Positions 44,012 to 54,089 of a stretch of 64,000 nucleotides of DNA are shown here, in pieces. The notes beneath the pieces were generated by a model. That model was given only the letters and a program-made list of their open reading frames with translations. It was not told the origin of the DNA and searched no databases. The position numbers were made by a program, and so were the translations under genes. This DNA comes from Sphingobacterium sp. CZ-2. Lineage in GTDB: Bacteria > Bacteroidota > Bacteroidia > Sphingobacteriales > Sphingobacteriaceae. Position 1 is the first letter of the stretch, and each line of letters opens with the position of its first letter. The DNA is taken from the NCBI RefSeq assembly GCF_004526235.1, contig NZ_CP038159.1, positions 3,658,001 through 3,722,000 on the forward strand, in the 5' to 3' direction.

Positions 44012-46126
44012 ATGTTTAAAAATCTCATTTTTTGTCTTGCGTTGATTTCAGTGGTAGCCTGTGGGGCGAAACCACGAGTTAATTTGGAACAAGAGGGCAT
44101 GGAGCTGAGGCCATCAACGCAACACGAAATCATCGCTAAGGAAGTCGCTAATCTTTTGGAGAACGTCAGCTACAAGAAAGTTCCCATGAACGATTCCCTT
44201 TCGAATATTGTCTATAAAAATCTGATCGAAACGATCGACCCGGGTAGGAACTATCTATTACAGTCGGATATTGATGGTTTTGAACAATACAAAAACAGCA
44301 TCTCCCAGGATTTCCGCAAGGGTGACCTTACCAGTACCTTTTACATTTTCAGTAAATATGTAGATCGTTATCTAGAGGCCATGAATTATGCCCTGGCACA
44401 GATCGATGCCGTGCACGATTTTACAGTGGACGAGAACTACACCAGTTTCCGAGAGAAACTACCATGGTTCAAAACCGAGGCAGAAGTGAAGGACCAATGG
44501 CGAAGAAGGGTCAAGTATGATCTCCTGAACCTAAAATTGGCCTCAGCCGACTCGGCAAAGTTCGACCTGGAAAAAAGTAAGGAGTCCTTAAGGAGCCGTT
44601 ACAACAACTTGATATCTCAGATCAGGAAAACGAATGCAAACGATGCTTTCCAAGTGATCATGACCTCCTTTACAGACGCCGTAGATCCACATACAAACTA
44701 CTATAACCCTTCTCTGGCACAAGGTTTCAATGAAAGCATGTCGAACACCCTGGAAGGTATCGGTGCACAACTACAGATGGAGAACGAAATGGTGACCATC
44801 AAAATGATCATCGCTGGTGGACCGGCATTCAAGGAAAAATCCTTACAGATCAACGATCGTATTGTGGCAGTAGCACAAGGAAACTCAGAGTTTGAGGATA
44901 TAATCGGATGGCGTCTGGATGCGGCAGTCGCTAAAATCAAAGGTAAGAAAGGAACGGTCGTCCGATTGAAGATATTACCTGCAGGTGCGGCACTGTCCAC
45001 TCCACCTAAGATCGTGACAATCACTCGTGAAAAGATCGTACTGGCGGAGGAATCCGCAAAACGAAAGATCCAAACGGTGAAAGGAACCGATGGTAAGGAC
45101 TATAAAATTGGGATCATCGACCTTCCGAAATTCTATATAGATTTTGAGGCAGTCCGTCGCGGAGATCCCGATTACAAAAGTACAACACGTGATGTTCGCC
45201 TTATCATTGATAGCCTGAAACGCGATGGGGTTGACGCTATTGTAATGGACCTGAGGAACAATGGTGGTGGTTCTTTGGTAGAGGCAGTGGAACTTACCGG
45301 ACTGTTTATCGACAAAGGTCCTGTTGTACAGGTACGAGATACCAGAAACCGTGTTCAGGTAGATAATGATGAAGAGGCCGGGCTAGCCTGGGAAGGTCCT
45401 TTTGGTGTGATCATCAACCGTTTTTCGGCGTCTGCCTCAGAAATTTTCGCCGGAGCGATCCAAGATTATGGTCGTGGTGTGATCCTGGGATCTACCTCCT
45501 ATGGTAAAGGCACGGTCCAGAGCGCGGTGGATATGTCTCGCTTTATATCGGCCACCAACAAGATCTTGATCAAAGCAGCCGGAAACAATGATCCCGATAC
45601 CCCGAATGGTGCTCCTGAATTTGGACAGATAAATATCACGATGGGTAAATTCTACCGCGTGAATGGCAGCAGTACTCAACATAAAGGGGTGACACCGGAT
45701 GTCACATTCCCTACGCAATATACCGCAGAGAAATTCGGTGAAAGTTCAGAACCTTCGGCATTACCCTGGGACCAGATCAAACCTACCAACTTCTCAAAAA
45801 TTAGGGACCTGGCTGGTATCAATAACCAATTGGAATCCCTACATAAGGCGCGAATCCAGAAATCCCCAGCGTATAACTTCTTGTTAGAGGATATCGATGA
45901 GTTCAATAAAGCGGAAGAAATGCCTTCGATTAGCCTTAATGAAGCGAAATTGAAATCTGAACGCGAAAAGAACCGTTTGAAATTGCGCGACAGGATCAAT
46001 AAGCAATTGGCTTTCGAAGGAAAACCATTGTGGAAGGAAGGTCAACCGCAACCAAAAGTAGAATATGATTTCGTATTGGATGAAAGTGCAAAGGTCATGG
46101 TAGATTTTATTAATATCAAAAAATAA
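44012..46126 (+). CDS. prc: Prc/Tsp-type C-terminal processing protease (S41A), lipoprotein
   Basis: A 704-residue protease. It begins with a lipoprotein signal (LIFCLALISVVACG, Cys17). Residues about 40-220 are the N-terminal helical domain (IDPGRNYLLQSDID). A PDZ domain (GIGAQLQMENEMVTIKMI, GPAFKEKSLQINDRIVAV) lies around 250-340. The S41 core holds LRNNGGGSLVEAV, catalytic Ser474 in RFSASASEIFAGAIQDYGRG and Lys499 in STSYGKGTVQ, spaced 25 apart as in E. coli Prc (Ser452, Lys477). C-terminal DUF3340-like region follows. It degrades or processes periplasmic proteins by their C-termini, attached to the membrane. A strong terminator follows. Confidence 0.93.
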   Translation: MFKNLIFCLALISVVACGAKPRVNLEQEGMELRPSTQHEIIAKEVANLLENVSYKKVPMNDSLSNIVYKNLIETIDPGRNYLLQSDIDGFEQYKNSISQDFRKGDLTSTFYIFSKYVDRYLEAMNYALAQIDAVHDFTVDENYTSFREKLPWFKTEAEVKDQWRRRVKYDLLNLKLASADSAKFDLEKSKESLRSRYNNLISQIRKTNANDAFQVIMTSFTDAVDPHTNYYNPSLAQGFNESMSNTLEGIGAQLQMENEMVTIKMIIAGGPAFKEKSLQINDRIVAVAQGNSEFEDIIGWRLDAAVAKIKGKKGTVVRLKILPAGAALSTPPKIVTITREKIVLAEESAKRKIQTVKGTDGKDYKIGIIDLPKFYIDFEAVRRGDPDYKSTTRDVRLIIDSLKRDGVDAIVMDLRNNGGGSLVEAVELTGLFIDKGPVVQVRDTRNRVQVDNDEEAGLAWEGPFGVIINRFSASASEIFAGAIQDYGRGVILGSTSYGKGTVQSAVDMSRFISATNKILIKAAGNNDPDTPNGAPEFGQINITMGKFYRVNGSSTQHKGVTPDVTFPTQYTAEKFGESSEPSALPWDQIKPTNFSKIRDLAGINNQLESLHKARIQKSPAYNFLLEDIDEFNKAEEMPSISLNEAKLKSEREKNRLKLRDRINKQLAFEGKPLWKEGQPQPKVEYDFVLDESAKVMVDFINIKK

Positions 46127-46204
46127 AAAGTGTATTGACGGGACTACTCGTCATCGTGAGGCTTCAAGCCTCCCTGCTAGCAACGAAGCAGTCTTACACC
46201 ATAG

Positions 46205-46240
46205 AAAAACGGCGGAGGATTTACCCTCAGCCGTTTTTTT
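46205..46240 (+). terminator. Rho-independent terminator after prc
   Basis: AAAAACGGC at 46205-46213 pairs with GCCGTTTTT at 46230-46238; an inner GAGG/CCTC pair continues the stem after one mismatch, and the T-run extends to 46240. It is 78 bases after the prc stop codon. The A-run on the other side means that it could also act on minus-strand transcripts, but none ends here. Confidence 0.85.
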
Positions 46241-46379
46241 ATCTACAGATCCTTCGTCTCTGCTCTAGATCACATCCCCCATACCGGATAAACTCCTACC
46301 CTACAACAACTTGGAACTGACCATCCCCAATAATGATAAGGAATCAAACAAAATCCTCCTTCTATGGGTTCCTTAACCA

Positions 46380-48065
46380 ATGGCTAACGGAACAAACAAT
46401 ACCACAAAAAGAAATCGCACCCTAAGAATCACCTTATACAGCCTGGGCATTATCCTTCTAACCGGGTTAATAGCCACTTGGATATTATCCTCCTATCTTG
46501 CGCCATACCTGAAAAGAGAATTCACCCAGAAGGTACATGAAGGATCGGATGGCCTATATAAATTGGACATGAAAGATCTGGATGTGACCTTGGCAACTGG
46601 GACCATCCAGATCCTGGACCTCAAACTATCCACCGACCCCAACATCCTAAAAAAACTTCAAGCCCAAGATTCACTTCCCGAAAACATCATCGAGGTAAAC
46701 TCTCAGAACCTCAGACTTTCAGGGATAGGTATCATGGACCTATTATTCTCCAAAAAATTAGATATCTCATCCATCAGCATGGACTCGCTAAATCTTGTCC
46801 TTCATCAACATAAAACAAACAATCAGAAAAAAGAGAAAACCGGAACTGCCTATGGGTTGATCAAAAAACAACTCAAATCACTGCAGATCGGAAAGATCGG
46901 CCTCAAAAAAGCGAATCTGACAATCAAACATGACGGAAAGGACCTAGCTGTAAAAAAAATTGATCTACACCTTCAGGATATCCTGATCGATGAGAAATCA
47001 GAACAAGACCCTACAAGGGTATTATTTGCAAAGAATATCCAGATAGCCTTGCCCGAATTTGATTTTGAAATACCCAACAGTCCATATAAACTTTCCTTAA
47101 AAGATCTGCAGCTGAATGCCAAGGACAGTTTATTGACCATGAAGGATCTCCTGATCAGACCTATGGTCTCCAGAACAACCTTTGCGAAGAATGATAAAGA
47201 GAACAAAGCAATGATCGAGCTGAAATTGGGGGATATCACGATGTCCGGACTGCAACTGCGAAGGTTCATGGATGATAAAAAGATCAGGGCTAAAAACCTG
47301 CAACTGGAGAATGGAAATATCGACCTTTCAAAGGATAAACGCTATCAGGAAGAGGATGTTTCCAAGATCGGCGAAAATCCTGCCCAACAGATCATGTCCT
47401 TTGACCAACGGATCATCATAGATCGGGTGGATCTGAAAGGGATACGATTGAGTTATACGGAAAAGAGCAAGAAATACGATAGGGATGGAAACGTCCATTT
47501 CAATCAGATCCAAGGATCTATAAGGAATGTTAACAACGATACCCTGAGCTTGCTGAAGAATGGCCATATGGAGGCCGATCTTCAGGGTTACGCGATGGGA
47601 AAAGGACTGTTGAAAGCCTATTTTAACTTTGATATGTTGAGCAGGAATGGGAGATACAGTTATAAAGGATCTCTGGGAGAAATGCAGGCACCTGCCTATA
47701 ATAAGATTTTGGCACCACTGTTGAACATCGAGATCAATTCGGGCAGAATCCGAAGGATCAAATTTGATATCCATGGTGATGATATCAATAGTGCGGGAAC
47801 CTTTCATTTTGACTATGACCATCTTAAATTGAACATCTTGAAGGATCCGGATAGTGGTAAGAAAGGAAAGAAAGGGTTTCTGTCCCTATTGGCCAATACC
47901 TTCTTGATCAATGACAGTAATCCGGATGCCAATGAGAACTATACCGTAGCCCAAATTTATTATACCCGAACTCCAGAGCACCCCTATTTTAAGGTCGTAT
48001 GGAAAACCTTATTGCAGGGGATAATTGAATGTACCGGGACGAACCCGGATATTTTACCTCTGTAG
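46380..48065 (+). CDS. AsmA/DUF748-like membrane-anchored protein
   Basis: A 561-residue protein with one N-terminal membrane helix after a basic stretch (RTLRITLYSLGIILLTGLIATWILSSYLA by position 17-45), then a long beta-rich periplasmic part with repeated strand segments (VTLATGTIQILDLKLSTDP, IEVNSQNLRLSGIGIMDLLF, ISSISMDSLNLVLHQH, VKKIDLHLQDILID). This is the shape of AsmA-like lipid-transfer or envelope-biogenesis proteins, but no specific member is recognised. It stands alone downstream of prc with a gap that has a terminator, so it has its own transcription. Function unproven. Confidence 0.62.
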   Translation: MANGTNNTTKRNRTLRITLYSLGIILLTGLIATWILSSYLAPYLKREFTQKVHEGSDGLYKLDMKDLDVTLATGTIQILDLKLSTDPNILKKLQAQDSLPENIIEVNSQNLRLSGIGIMDLLFSKKLDISSISMDSLNLVLHQHKTNNQKKEKTGTAYGLIKKQLKSLQIGKIGLKKANLTIKHDGKDLAVKKIDLHLQDILIDEKSEQDPTRVLFAKNIQIALPEFDFEIPNSPYKLSLKDLQLNAKDSLLTMKDLLIRPMVSRTTFAKNDKENKAMIELKLGDITMSGLQLRRFMDDKKIRAKNLQLENGNIDLSKDKRYQEEDVSKIGENPAQQIMSFDQRIIIDRVDLKGIRLSYTEKSKKYDRDGNVHFNQIQGSIRNVNNDTLSLLKNGHMEADLQGYAMGKGLLKAYFNFDMLSRNGRYSYKGSLGEMQAPAYNKILAPLLNIEINSGRIRRIKFDIHGDDINSAGTFHFDYDHLKLNILKDPDSGKKGKKGFLSLLANTFLINDSNPDANENYTVAQIYYTRTPEHPYFKVVWKTLLQGIIECTGTNPDILPL

Positions 48066-48307
48066 GTCCAGCATGAAATGCCGTAAGGGGTTCAAAGATC
48101 CAAGAACAGGGAGACCATTGACCCTGGTCCTCATTGCCAAGATCATCCCTCATTGCAGTGGTCCCGCAGGGAAGCTGGGAAGTGCGCATATTTGCAAATC
48201 GCCTGTCTTGACAGCATGATCCTAAAGGCCTGGTTGTCTTGTATCCCGAAATTAACAGATAGCCTGGTTGGGGCAGCGAAGTTTCTCTCAATGACAGGTA
48301 GATTTAT

Positions 48308-48315
48308 TACATTTG
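48308..48315 (+). promoter_or_regulatory. Probable -7 box for the YaiO-like gene
   Basis: TACATTTG, a full match to TAnnTTTG, ends 16 bases before the ATG at 48332, giving a short leader. A clear -33 TTG was not found (TTT at 48282-48284 is the nearest). The 266-base gap that contains it (48066-48331) holds no reading frame of note. Confidence 0.42.
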
Positions 48316-48331
48316 CATAAACTATATCATC

Positions 48332-49606
48332 ATGCGCTTAAACGGAAAACAATCATTCCTCTACAATAACTTTTTATGTCCTGCGCTCCTTTGGGTCATA
48401 TTGTGCCTCGGAATCAGCTCAGCCCATTCACAGGAGCTTAACTCTGATCAGCTTTTCCAAAAAGCAAGGATTGAAGCATTTGAGAACAAAAATTATCCCG
48501 GGGCAATTAATATCGCGAAACAGGCATTGACAAGAAGCCCTGACTATACGGACATCCAGGTTTTCCTGGGAAGATTATACACCTGGTCCGATCAGCCTGA
48601 TTCCGCCCGTATGGTTTTTCAAATGATCGCGCTTACCCCCCCCCAGGATCCTGATTTCTACCTAGCCTATGGTTCCCTAGAGTATTGGGAAGGCCAGCAC
48701 CCCAAAGCCTTGCAGATCGTTAATAGAGGCCTGTCCATCTCGCCAAAAACAGAAGACCTCCTTTTATTAAAGGCGAAGATCCTTCAGAGCGCGAAACAAT
48801 ATGATGATGCCCTGAACTCTCTCCAATCCCTTTTGGAGGTAAACCCCAAAAATGGGGAGGCCAGGGATATGCTGGCTCGTTTAAAGAACCAGGAAACAGG
48901 ACATGAAATCGGAATCAATTATAATTTCATGTACTTTAACACCCAGTTTGAGGACAATTGGCATGTTTTAGGTGCAAGTTATAAGCGTGCCACACCCATA
49001 GGTTCATTCATATTGCGGACAAACTACGCAAATAAATTTGCAGACAATGGAGTTCAATTTGAACTGGAGGCCTATCCGCGACTTTCCAACCTATTCTACA
49101 TGTACCTAGGTGCGGGATATTCCGATGATGTGGGGATATTTCCCAAATTCAGATCTGGAGCATCCCTTTACGCCAACCTGCCAAAGAGCTTTGAAGCAGA
49201 GATTGGCTACCGGCAATTGAAATTCACCCAGGATATTTGGATGTACACAGCATCCATCGGAAAATATTATAAGAACTTTTGGTTCAACATCAGGACATAC
49301 CTCACTCCTGATGAAGATAATATCTCCCAATCATATGCTGGAACTGTTCGATATTATACCAGGGGCGCAGATGATTATTTGGGACTTATCGTGGGAACCG
49401 GTATCAGCCCCGAAGAGAACCGCGAAAACCTCTTTACCGACAATCCTTATAAACTGAAATCCTTTAAAGCGGGTATGGATTACAATTTCACGGTTAGATC
49501 GAAGAATCTGTTCTCCATTACCGGGACCTATTATAACGTAGAATACAGACCGCAGACCAAGGATGACCAGTTTGATATCAGCCTGGGATATAGAAGAAGG
49601 TTCTAG
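48332..49606 (+). CDS. YaiO-family outer-membrane beta-barrel with N-terminal TPRs
   Basis: A 424-residue protein with signal peptide ending SSAHSQ, a periplasmic TPR part (residues about 35-185: LFQKARIEAFENKNYPGAINIAKQAL, DYTDIQVFLGRLYTWSDQPDSARMVF, EDLLLLKAKILQSAKQYDDALNSLQ) and a C-terminal barrel (HEIGINYNFMYFNTQFEDNWHVLGASYKR ... FDISLGYRRRF with aromatic C-terminal Phe). TPR plus barrel is the layout of polysaccharide export proteins such as PgaA and of YaiO. It is convergent with the synthase fusion gene at 49614-53018 (7 bases between stops), so it is likely the outer-membrane partner for the polymer that enzyme makes. Confidence 0.82.
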   Translation: MRLNGKQSFLYNNFLCPALLWVILCLGISSAHSQELNSDQLFQKARIEAFENKNYPGAINIAKQALTRSPDYTDIQVFLGRLYTWSDQPDSARMVFQMIALTPPQDPDFYLAYGSLEYWEGQHPKALQIVNRGLSISPKTEDLLLLKAKILQSAKQYDDALNSLQSLLEVNPKNGEARDMLARLKNQETGHEIGINYNFMYFNTQFEDNWHVLGASYKRATPIGSFILRTNYANKFADNGVQFELEAYPRLSNLFYMYLGAGYSDDVGIFPKFRSGASLYANLPKSFEAEIGYRQLKFTQDIWMYTASIGKYYKNFWFNIRTYLTPDEDNISQSYAGTVRYYTRGADDYLGLIVGTGISPEENRENLFTDNPYKLKSFKAGMDYNFTVRSKNLFSITGTYYNVEYRPQTKDDQFDISLGYRRRF

Positions 49607-49613
49607 GACCAGT

Positions 49614-52600
49614 TTACTTCTTAAAGAACTCCTGGTATACCGAATCGGGCATCAGTTTGCCGGAACGGATAAAATCCTTGTTCATATCCCGAAACTGCTC
49701 GAACCTAACACTTATGATTGATCCTTTAACATCTTCACTAACCGGATCCTCATTCAGGGACCTATCCAACTGAAAGAGTTTTTGGTCATTGATATGATAT
49801 CCATCATAGACAAAATCGATCAATTGGGATTTGCTCTGCATGATCGGAATACCGAGTCCAGGTCTACTACCTCCGATATCCAGGCCTTTTCCTATCCAGG
49901 TAACCTTTTGTGGAACTTTCAAACCATAATTCTGACGATAATAGGCTAACAAGCTAGGGGCAAAATCGAAATGGCTGACTATATTGGTGAACCTCTTCTT
50001 TTCCTTAAGCATTTTCGAATACAGGATAAGAGGTACATGATAGCGATCGATCTTGGATTGCAGCGGAATTTCCGGCATTGCATGATCACCAGTAATAACA
50101 AAAATCGTATGCTTGAATTCGGCCCTCGTTGCATACTTCGCAAAAAACTCCCTAAGGGCATCATCTACATTAATCACAGAGATCAGTTGTTTCCTATTGG
50201 CCAAGGCAAATGTACGCTGTTCCTTGGTCAATCTAGGATCTTGAAGACGCTTCTCATATAGATCCGCATATTTCTTCTCATCATTGATCAAGAAAGGATT
50301 ATGGGTGGACAAGGTAAGGGCGATATGAAAATACGGAGAGGCCGTTCCATCCCCTTGCCTGTACAATTGGTCCAGCACGGCCTGATCTTCATATCCCCAA
50401 CTTTCACCAGCTGAACTTGGCAGCTTGCGATAACCCTTGGGGAAACTCCGCTGCTCGATGATCTTATCGGTCCTGTTGAATTCCAGGTATTTGGCCATGA
50501 AATCGAAATTACCATCACCACCGTAAATGAAAGCGGTTTGGAAATGGTTATGTTTCAGGACGTTCAGGAGATTGAAATGATCGGGATAATTTGCCTGTTC
50601 CAGGAATCCGGCACTGGCAAAGGGAAGAGATCCCAAAAGGGTTGGAAGTGCTGAGAATGTCCTACCGGAAGAGCTTAAGGCATTTTCCCAGACCATTGAG
50701 CTATCCTTCAGACTGCTCAAAAAAGGGGTAAAATCACCTATATAGCCCTTCGGGTCCGAATAGGCATTCCCCAATCCCTCAACAACGATCAGCACCAGAT
50801 TGGGCACCTTTTCGGTCTTTACCATCAATGGGCCTAGCACATCCTTCGTTTGTTCCAGCTCCAGGAATGGGTAATCCGCAGAAATACCCGCATAGACAGC
50901 TCCAGGATTACTGTCAAAATATTCAGCCTTGATTTCCTGGATCAGGTGTTCGGCATTAGATTCCACAAAGAATCCCAATTTACTCCGTTCTGCGGTCTGA
51001 ACAAATTCGTCCCTATCACTATTGAATTCCATGGATAGGCTCAGCAGAAGGATACTGGTAATACCTAATCCCATTAAGCCTAATCCCAAATATGCAGAGC
51101 CCTTCCATTTTTTAGCTATAAAATGGAAAAGGCTATAGATAGCCAAAAGACCGGCAAACAGGGCAAGGATATTCTTCCAGGTCAATACCTGGCTGGATTC
51201 CAGGATGTTTTTTATTTCCTCAGCGGAATAAAAGAAGAGATCGGTCCCCAACAGGTTTCTCGAGGATGAAAAGTAGTATGCCAGCAGCAATTGGGAAATT
51301 AGTAGAATCGCCAGAAGGAGATTAAATAACCATTTGGAAAGTGTACTGTTAAGCAGGTGGATAAGACCGAACAGCATCCCAAGAACAACTAGTAGCGTAA
51401 AACTGTAAAGCAGGTTGTTCCCGATCAGGATTAAAAACTCAGTTAACCCTTTGAACTGATGGATAAATGATCCATAGTGCAACCATTCGATCACGGAAAA
51501 AACAAGCCCAATGCCGATGAAAAGACTTCCGACCGTAGAAAAATGTTGCAGGATATGCTGCCCCGCCCTAACCAGCCTGGCCCTTAAACTTTCCTGGTGT
51601 TCCTGTGAAAAGCCCTGTCGGGTCATTTCGCCCCAACCGCTTTTCTTGCGGAAATAATCTACCATGCCGCGAATTCCAGCCCAGGTGACCAACGGATGGA
51701 AATAAAAAGGTTCAAATACAGCCGTTAGGAGCAATTTTCTCATATCCTTCTGTTTGGAATAGACCTGGCGGCTGACCAGATCAACAGCAATGGCATATGT
51801 GGAATACAGTACACTCCAAAAGACGACAAGCGCATACAACGCGATAAAAAAAGACCAGTTGATCGTCCCGGTAAAAACAAAGAACCAAAAGATGGCATAT
51901 CCTGAAAACTCCACAAACGGTCCCAGGAATTCAAAGAAGAACCAATACGGAAGACTGACCATGCCGAGCTTTCCATATTTCGGGTTAAAGATCAGCTTCC
52001 TATGTTTCCAAAGGGTTTCCATCGTACCGCGCATCCAGCGGTTCCTTTGTTTCTTTAAGACGTCCTTATCTTCAGGAACCTCTGTCCAGCACAATGGATC
52101 GGGGATATTGATCACCTGATGTGGTAAATTATGCTCTATCATATAGCGGCGCATACGCACCACCAATTCCATATCCTCTCCTACGGTCGCATGGTCATAG
52201 CCCCCGCATGCCAGCAGGATCTCCTTATCGAATGCACCAAAGGCCCCAGAGATCAGGATCAACCCACTGGCCCGGGACCAGGCCATCCTTCCCAGTACAA
52301 ATGCTCGGATATACTCCAATGCCTGCGATCGACCCAGCCAGGTTTTGGGCAAACTGACCTCCAGTACCTTTCCATGTTCGATCCTGCAGTTGTTGGCCAA
52401 ACGAATAACACCACCGCAAGCGATCAAACGTTCATCGGTCTGTTCCATAAAGGGCTTGGCCAGTTTGAGCACAGCATCCTGTTCGATGATGCAATCTACA
52501 TCGATGCATACAATATAATCTGACTTGGAGATATTGATCCCCACATTCAGCGCGTCGGCCTTGCCCCCGTTTTTCTTATCGACAACTATCAACTTCCTAA

Positions 52601-53018
52601 ATGCCGGATTTGTGCTCTTATAGACCTGGATGACCTCTTGTGTGGACAGATTCCCCGGTATGATATAATGGATGGGTTCTAAGTGATAAGCCTTGATCAA
52701 ACGCTCGATGGAATCATCCTTAGAGCCATCATTAACGATAATGATCTCCAATCTGTGGTAATATATGGACAGTAATGACCGTACATTCTCCACGATGGTC
52801 TTCCCCTCATTATATGCTGGTGCGATCAGGCTAAAACTTGGAGCATTCGGGTCAGTTGCAATGATTGAATAATCAGTAAAGACATTCCCCTGTTTATACC
52901 GCACCAGAGCACCATAGGAAAATATAGCTATCCATGTATATATAGAAAAGATTCCGGCCGCATAGAGCAGGAATAACCAAATGGTTATTTCATAAATTAC
53001 CTTCGCTACTTCGCTCAT
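49614..53018 (-). CDS. Fusion of processive GT2 synthase and LtaS-like phosphotransferase
   Basis: A 1134-residue membrane protein. Residues about 60-335 are a BcsA/PgaC-type family 2 glycosyltransferase with Asp97 (VNDGSKDD), DxD at 173-175 (CIDVDC), Glu281-Asp282 (VGEDMELV) and the QRNRW motif at 324-328, which marks processive synthases. Membrane helices flank it at 10-35, 355-415 and, after a 430-490 cytoplasmic part, at about 495-660. The C-terminal 400 residues are an alkaline-phosphatase-superfamily domain close to lipoteichoic acid synthase: metal-binding Glu748 (LIVVEGLG), nucleophile Thr787 (SSGRTFSALPT) and VITGDHAMP near residue 990. It likely polymerises a glycan and transfers a phosphoglycerol or phosphoethanolamine group on to it at the outside face. 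Its ATG overlaps the HEAT gene stop by 4 bases. Confidence 0.86.
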   Translation of the reverse strand: MSEVAKVIYEITIWLFLLYAAGIFSIYTWIAIFSYGALVRYKQGNVFTDYSIIATDPNAPSFSLIAPAYNEGKTIVENVRSLLSIYYHRLEIIIVNDGSKDDSIERLIKAYHLEPIHYIIPGNLSTQEVIQVYKSTNPAFRKLIVVDKKNGGKADALNVGINISKSDYIVCIDVDCIIEQDAVLKLAKPFMEQTDERLIACGGVIRLANNCRIEHGKVLEVSLPKTWLGRSQALEYIRAFVLGRMAWSRASGLILISGAFGAFDKEILLACGGYDHATVGEDMELVVRMRRYMIEHNLPHQVINIPDPLCWTEVPEDKDVLKKQRNRWMRGTMETLWKHRKLIFNPKYGKLGMVSLPYWFFFEFLGPFVEFSGYAIFWFFVFTGTINWSFFIALYALVVFWSVLYSTYAIAVDLVSRQVYSKQKDMRKLLLTAVFEPFYFHPLVTWAGIRGMVDYFRKKSGWGEMTRQGFSQEHQESLRARLVRAGQHILQHFSTVGSLFIGIGLVFSVIEWLHYGSFIHQFKGLTEFLILIGNNLLYSFTLLVVLGMLFGLIHLLNSTLSKWLFNLLLAILLISQLLLAYYFSSSRNLLGTDLFFYSAEEIKNILESSQVLTWKNILALFAGLLAIYSLFHFIAKKWKGSAYLGLGLMGLGITSILLLSLSMEFNSDRDEFVQTAERSKLGFFVESNAEHLIQEIKAEYFDSNPGAVYAGISADYPFLELEQTKDVLGPLMVKTEKVPNLVLIVVEGLGNAYSDPKGYIGDFTPFLSSLKDSSMVWENALSSSGRTFSALPTLLGSLPFASAGFLEQANYPDHFNLLNVLKHNHFQTAFIYGGDGNFDFMAKYLEFNRTDKIIEQRSFPKGYRKLPSSAGESWGYEDQAVLDQLYRQGDGTASPYFHIALTLSTHNPFLINDEKKYADLYEKRLQDPRLTKEQRTFALANRKQLISVINVDDALREFFAKYATRAEFKHTIFVITGDHAMPEIPLQSKIDRYHVPLILYSKMLKEKKRFTNIVSHFDFAPSLLAYYRQNYGLKVPQKVTWIGKGLDIGGSRPGLGIPIMQSKSQLIDFVYDGYHINDQKLFQLDRSLNEDPVSEDVKGSIISVRFEQFRDMNKDFIRSGKLMPDSVYQEFFKK

Positions 53019-54085
53019 ATTTTACTCTTTAGGGCATGATTTAATACCAATCGGGTCTGATCCTGAGGTAGCAACTGTTCACGCAATTCCATCAGGAAGG
53101 GGATTTGGCCCATACTTGCCATTGCTTCCGCAATCAAAACCTTCCCTTCAGGGTTTGGATAGGCCAACAATTGTTCCTTCAGAAAATCCAATTTATCCAA
53201 TGCACGGATCTGTCCTAACCCTCTGATTATGGAGAACTGTTCTTGAATGGTCGCTTTTGGGAAATAGGCCAACAATGCCGTGCTGGTATTTACCTGCTCA
53301 ATACTGAACAGGGTTCTGACCAATTCCTCTTGGACCCTATGGTCCGAATTTTCCAATCTCTCCAACAGCACGCCTTCCATTTCAAATAACTGGAATTTCC
53401 TGATTATCTTTAGGGCCAATCTGATGACGGAAACATTCGTGGAATGCAACCACTCTAAAAGAGTTGTGACAGCATCTTCTGGAAGGACCTTTATGGAATT
53501 CAGAATCCTCAGCTGTTGCCACTCCGATATGATGGTTTCCACACCATACAAAAATGATAGGCCGTTGAAACCTTCAAAATAAACTATGGCCAATTGTGCC
53601 TCTTGGGATACAATTTCGCTAGGGTGGTCCAATGTTTTTCGAATTTCCTGTAGTGCTTCCCTGACCTGCATGACTGTTAAGGCTTGTATGCCCCGGGCGA
53701 TTAGGTAGGGCCTACTGTTGGAAAGCATCTGGTAAGCTTCCTTATCCAACCCGTAAATGTAAAAGATGTTCATTATGGTCTTTGCAGCAGTACCGGTAAA
53801 CCTACGTTCAGATTCGATCAATTGACCAATAAAAAAACGTCTGAAGGTCTGTCTCTTGCACAAGTTTTCCAGAGACGGATCAACCTGCTGGGACTGTTCC
53901 ATTAGGGTGACTATCGATTTTATAAGGTAATCATCCAGGAGCTTCTTCCATCGGGTCTTGTCCGCCAGCGCTTTATATTCCCTGAAACTATAAAAAAGCA
54001 GACCCAATGTAAAAAGGAATACCAGGATCAATACGACCTGGATAGCGATCATTAGTTCATGAATGTTCAGTACCGGCTCCATCAA
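53015..54085 (-). CDS. Membrane-anchored HEAT-repeat protein
   Basis: A 356-residue protein with one N-terminal membrane helix (MIAIQVVLILVFLFTLGLLFYSF) and a cytoplasmic part of helical pairs of HEAT type, for example TIQEQFSIIRGLGQIRALDKLDFL and PNPEGKVLIAEAMASMGQIPFLMEL, with RRFIGQLIESERRFTG early on. HEAT repeats form curved scaffolds for protein partners. Position between a response regulator and the GT2/LtaS fusion suggests that it links signal to synthase, much as scaffold or activator proteins do in other synthase systems. No enzymatic motif is seen. Confidence 0.75.
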   Translation of the reverse strand: MMEPVLNIHELMIAIQVVLILVFLFTLGLLFYSFREYKALADKTRWKKLLDDYLIKSIVTLMEQSQQVDPSLENLCKRQTFRRFFIGQLIESERRFTGTAAKTIMNIFYIYGLDKEAYQMLSNSRPYLIARGIQALTVMQVREALQEIRKTLDHPSEIVSQEAQLAIVYFEGFNGLSFLYGVETIISEWQQLRILNSIKVLPEDAVTTLLEWLHSTNVSVIRLALKIIRKFQLFEMEGVLLERLENSDHRVQEELVRTLFSIEQVNTSTALLAYFPKATIQEQFSIIRGLGQIRALDKLDFLKEQLLAYPNPEGKVLIAEAMASMGQIPFLMELREQLLPQDQTRLVLNHALKSKI

Positions 54086-54089
54086 ATGG

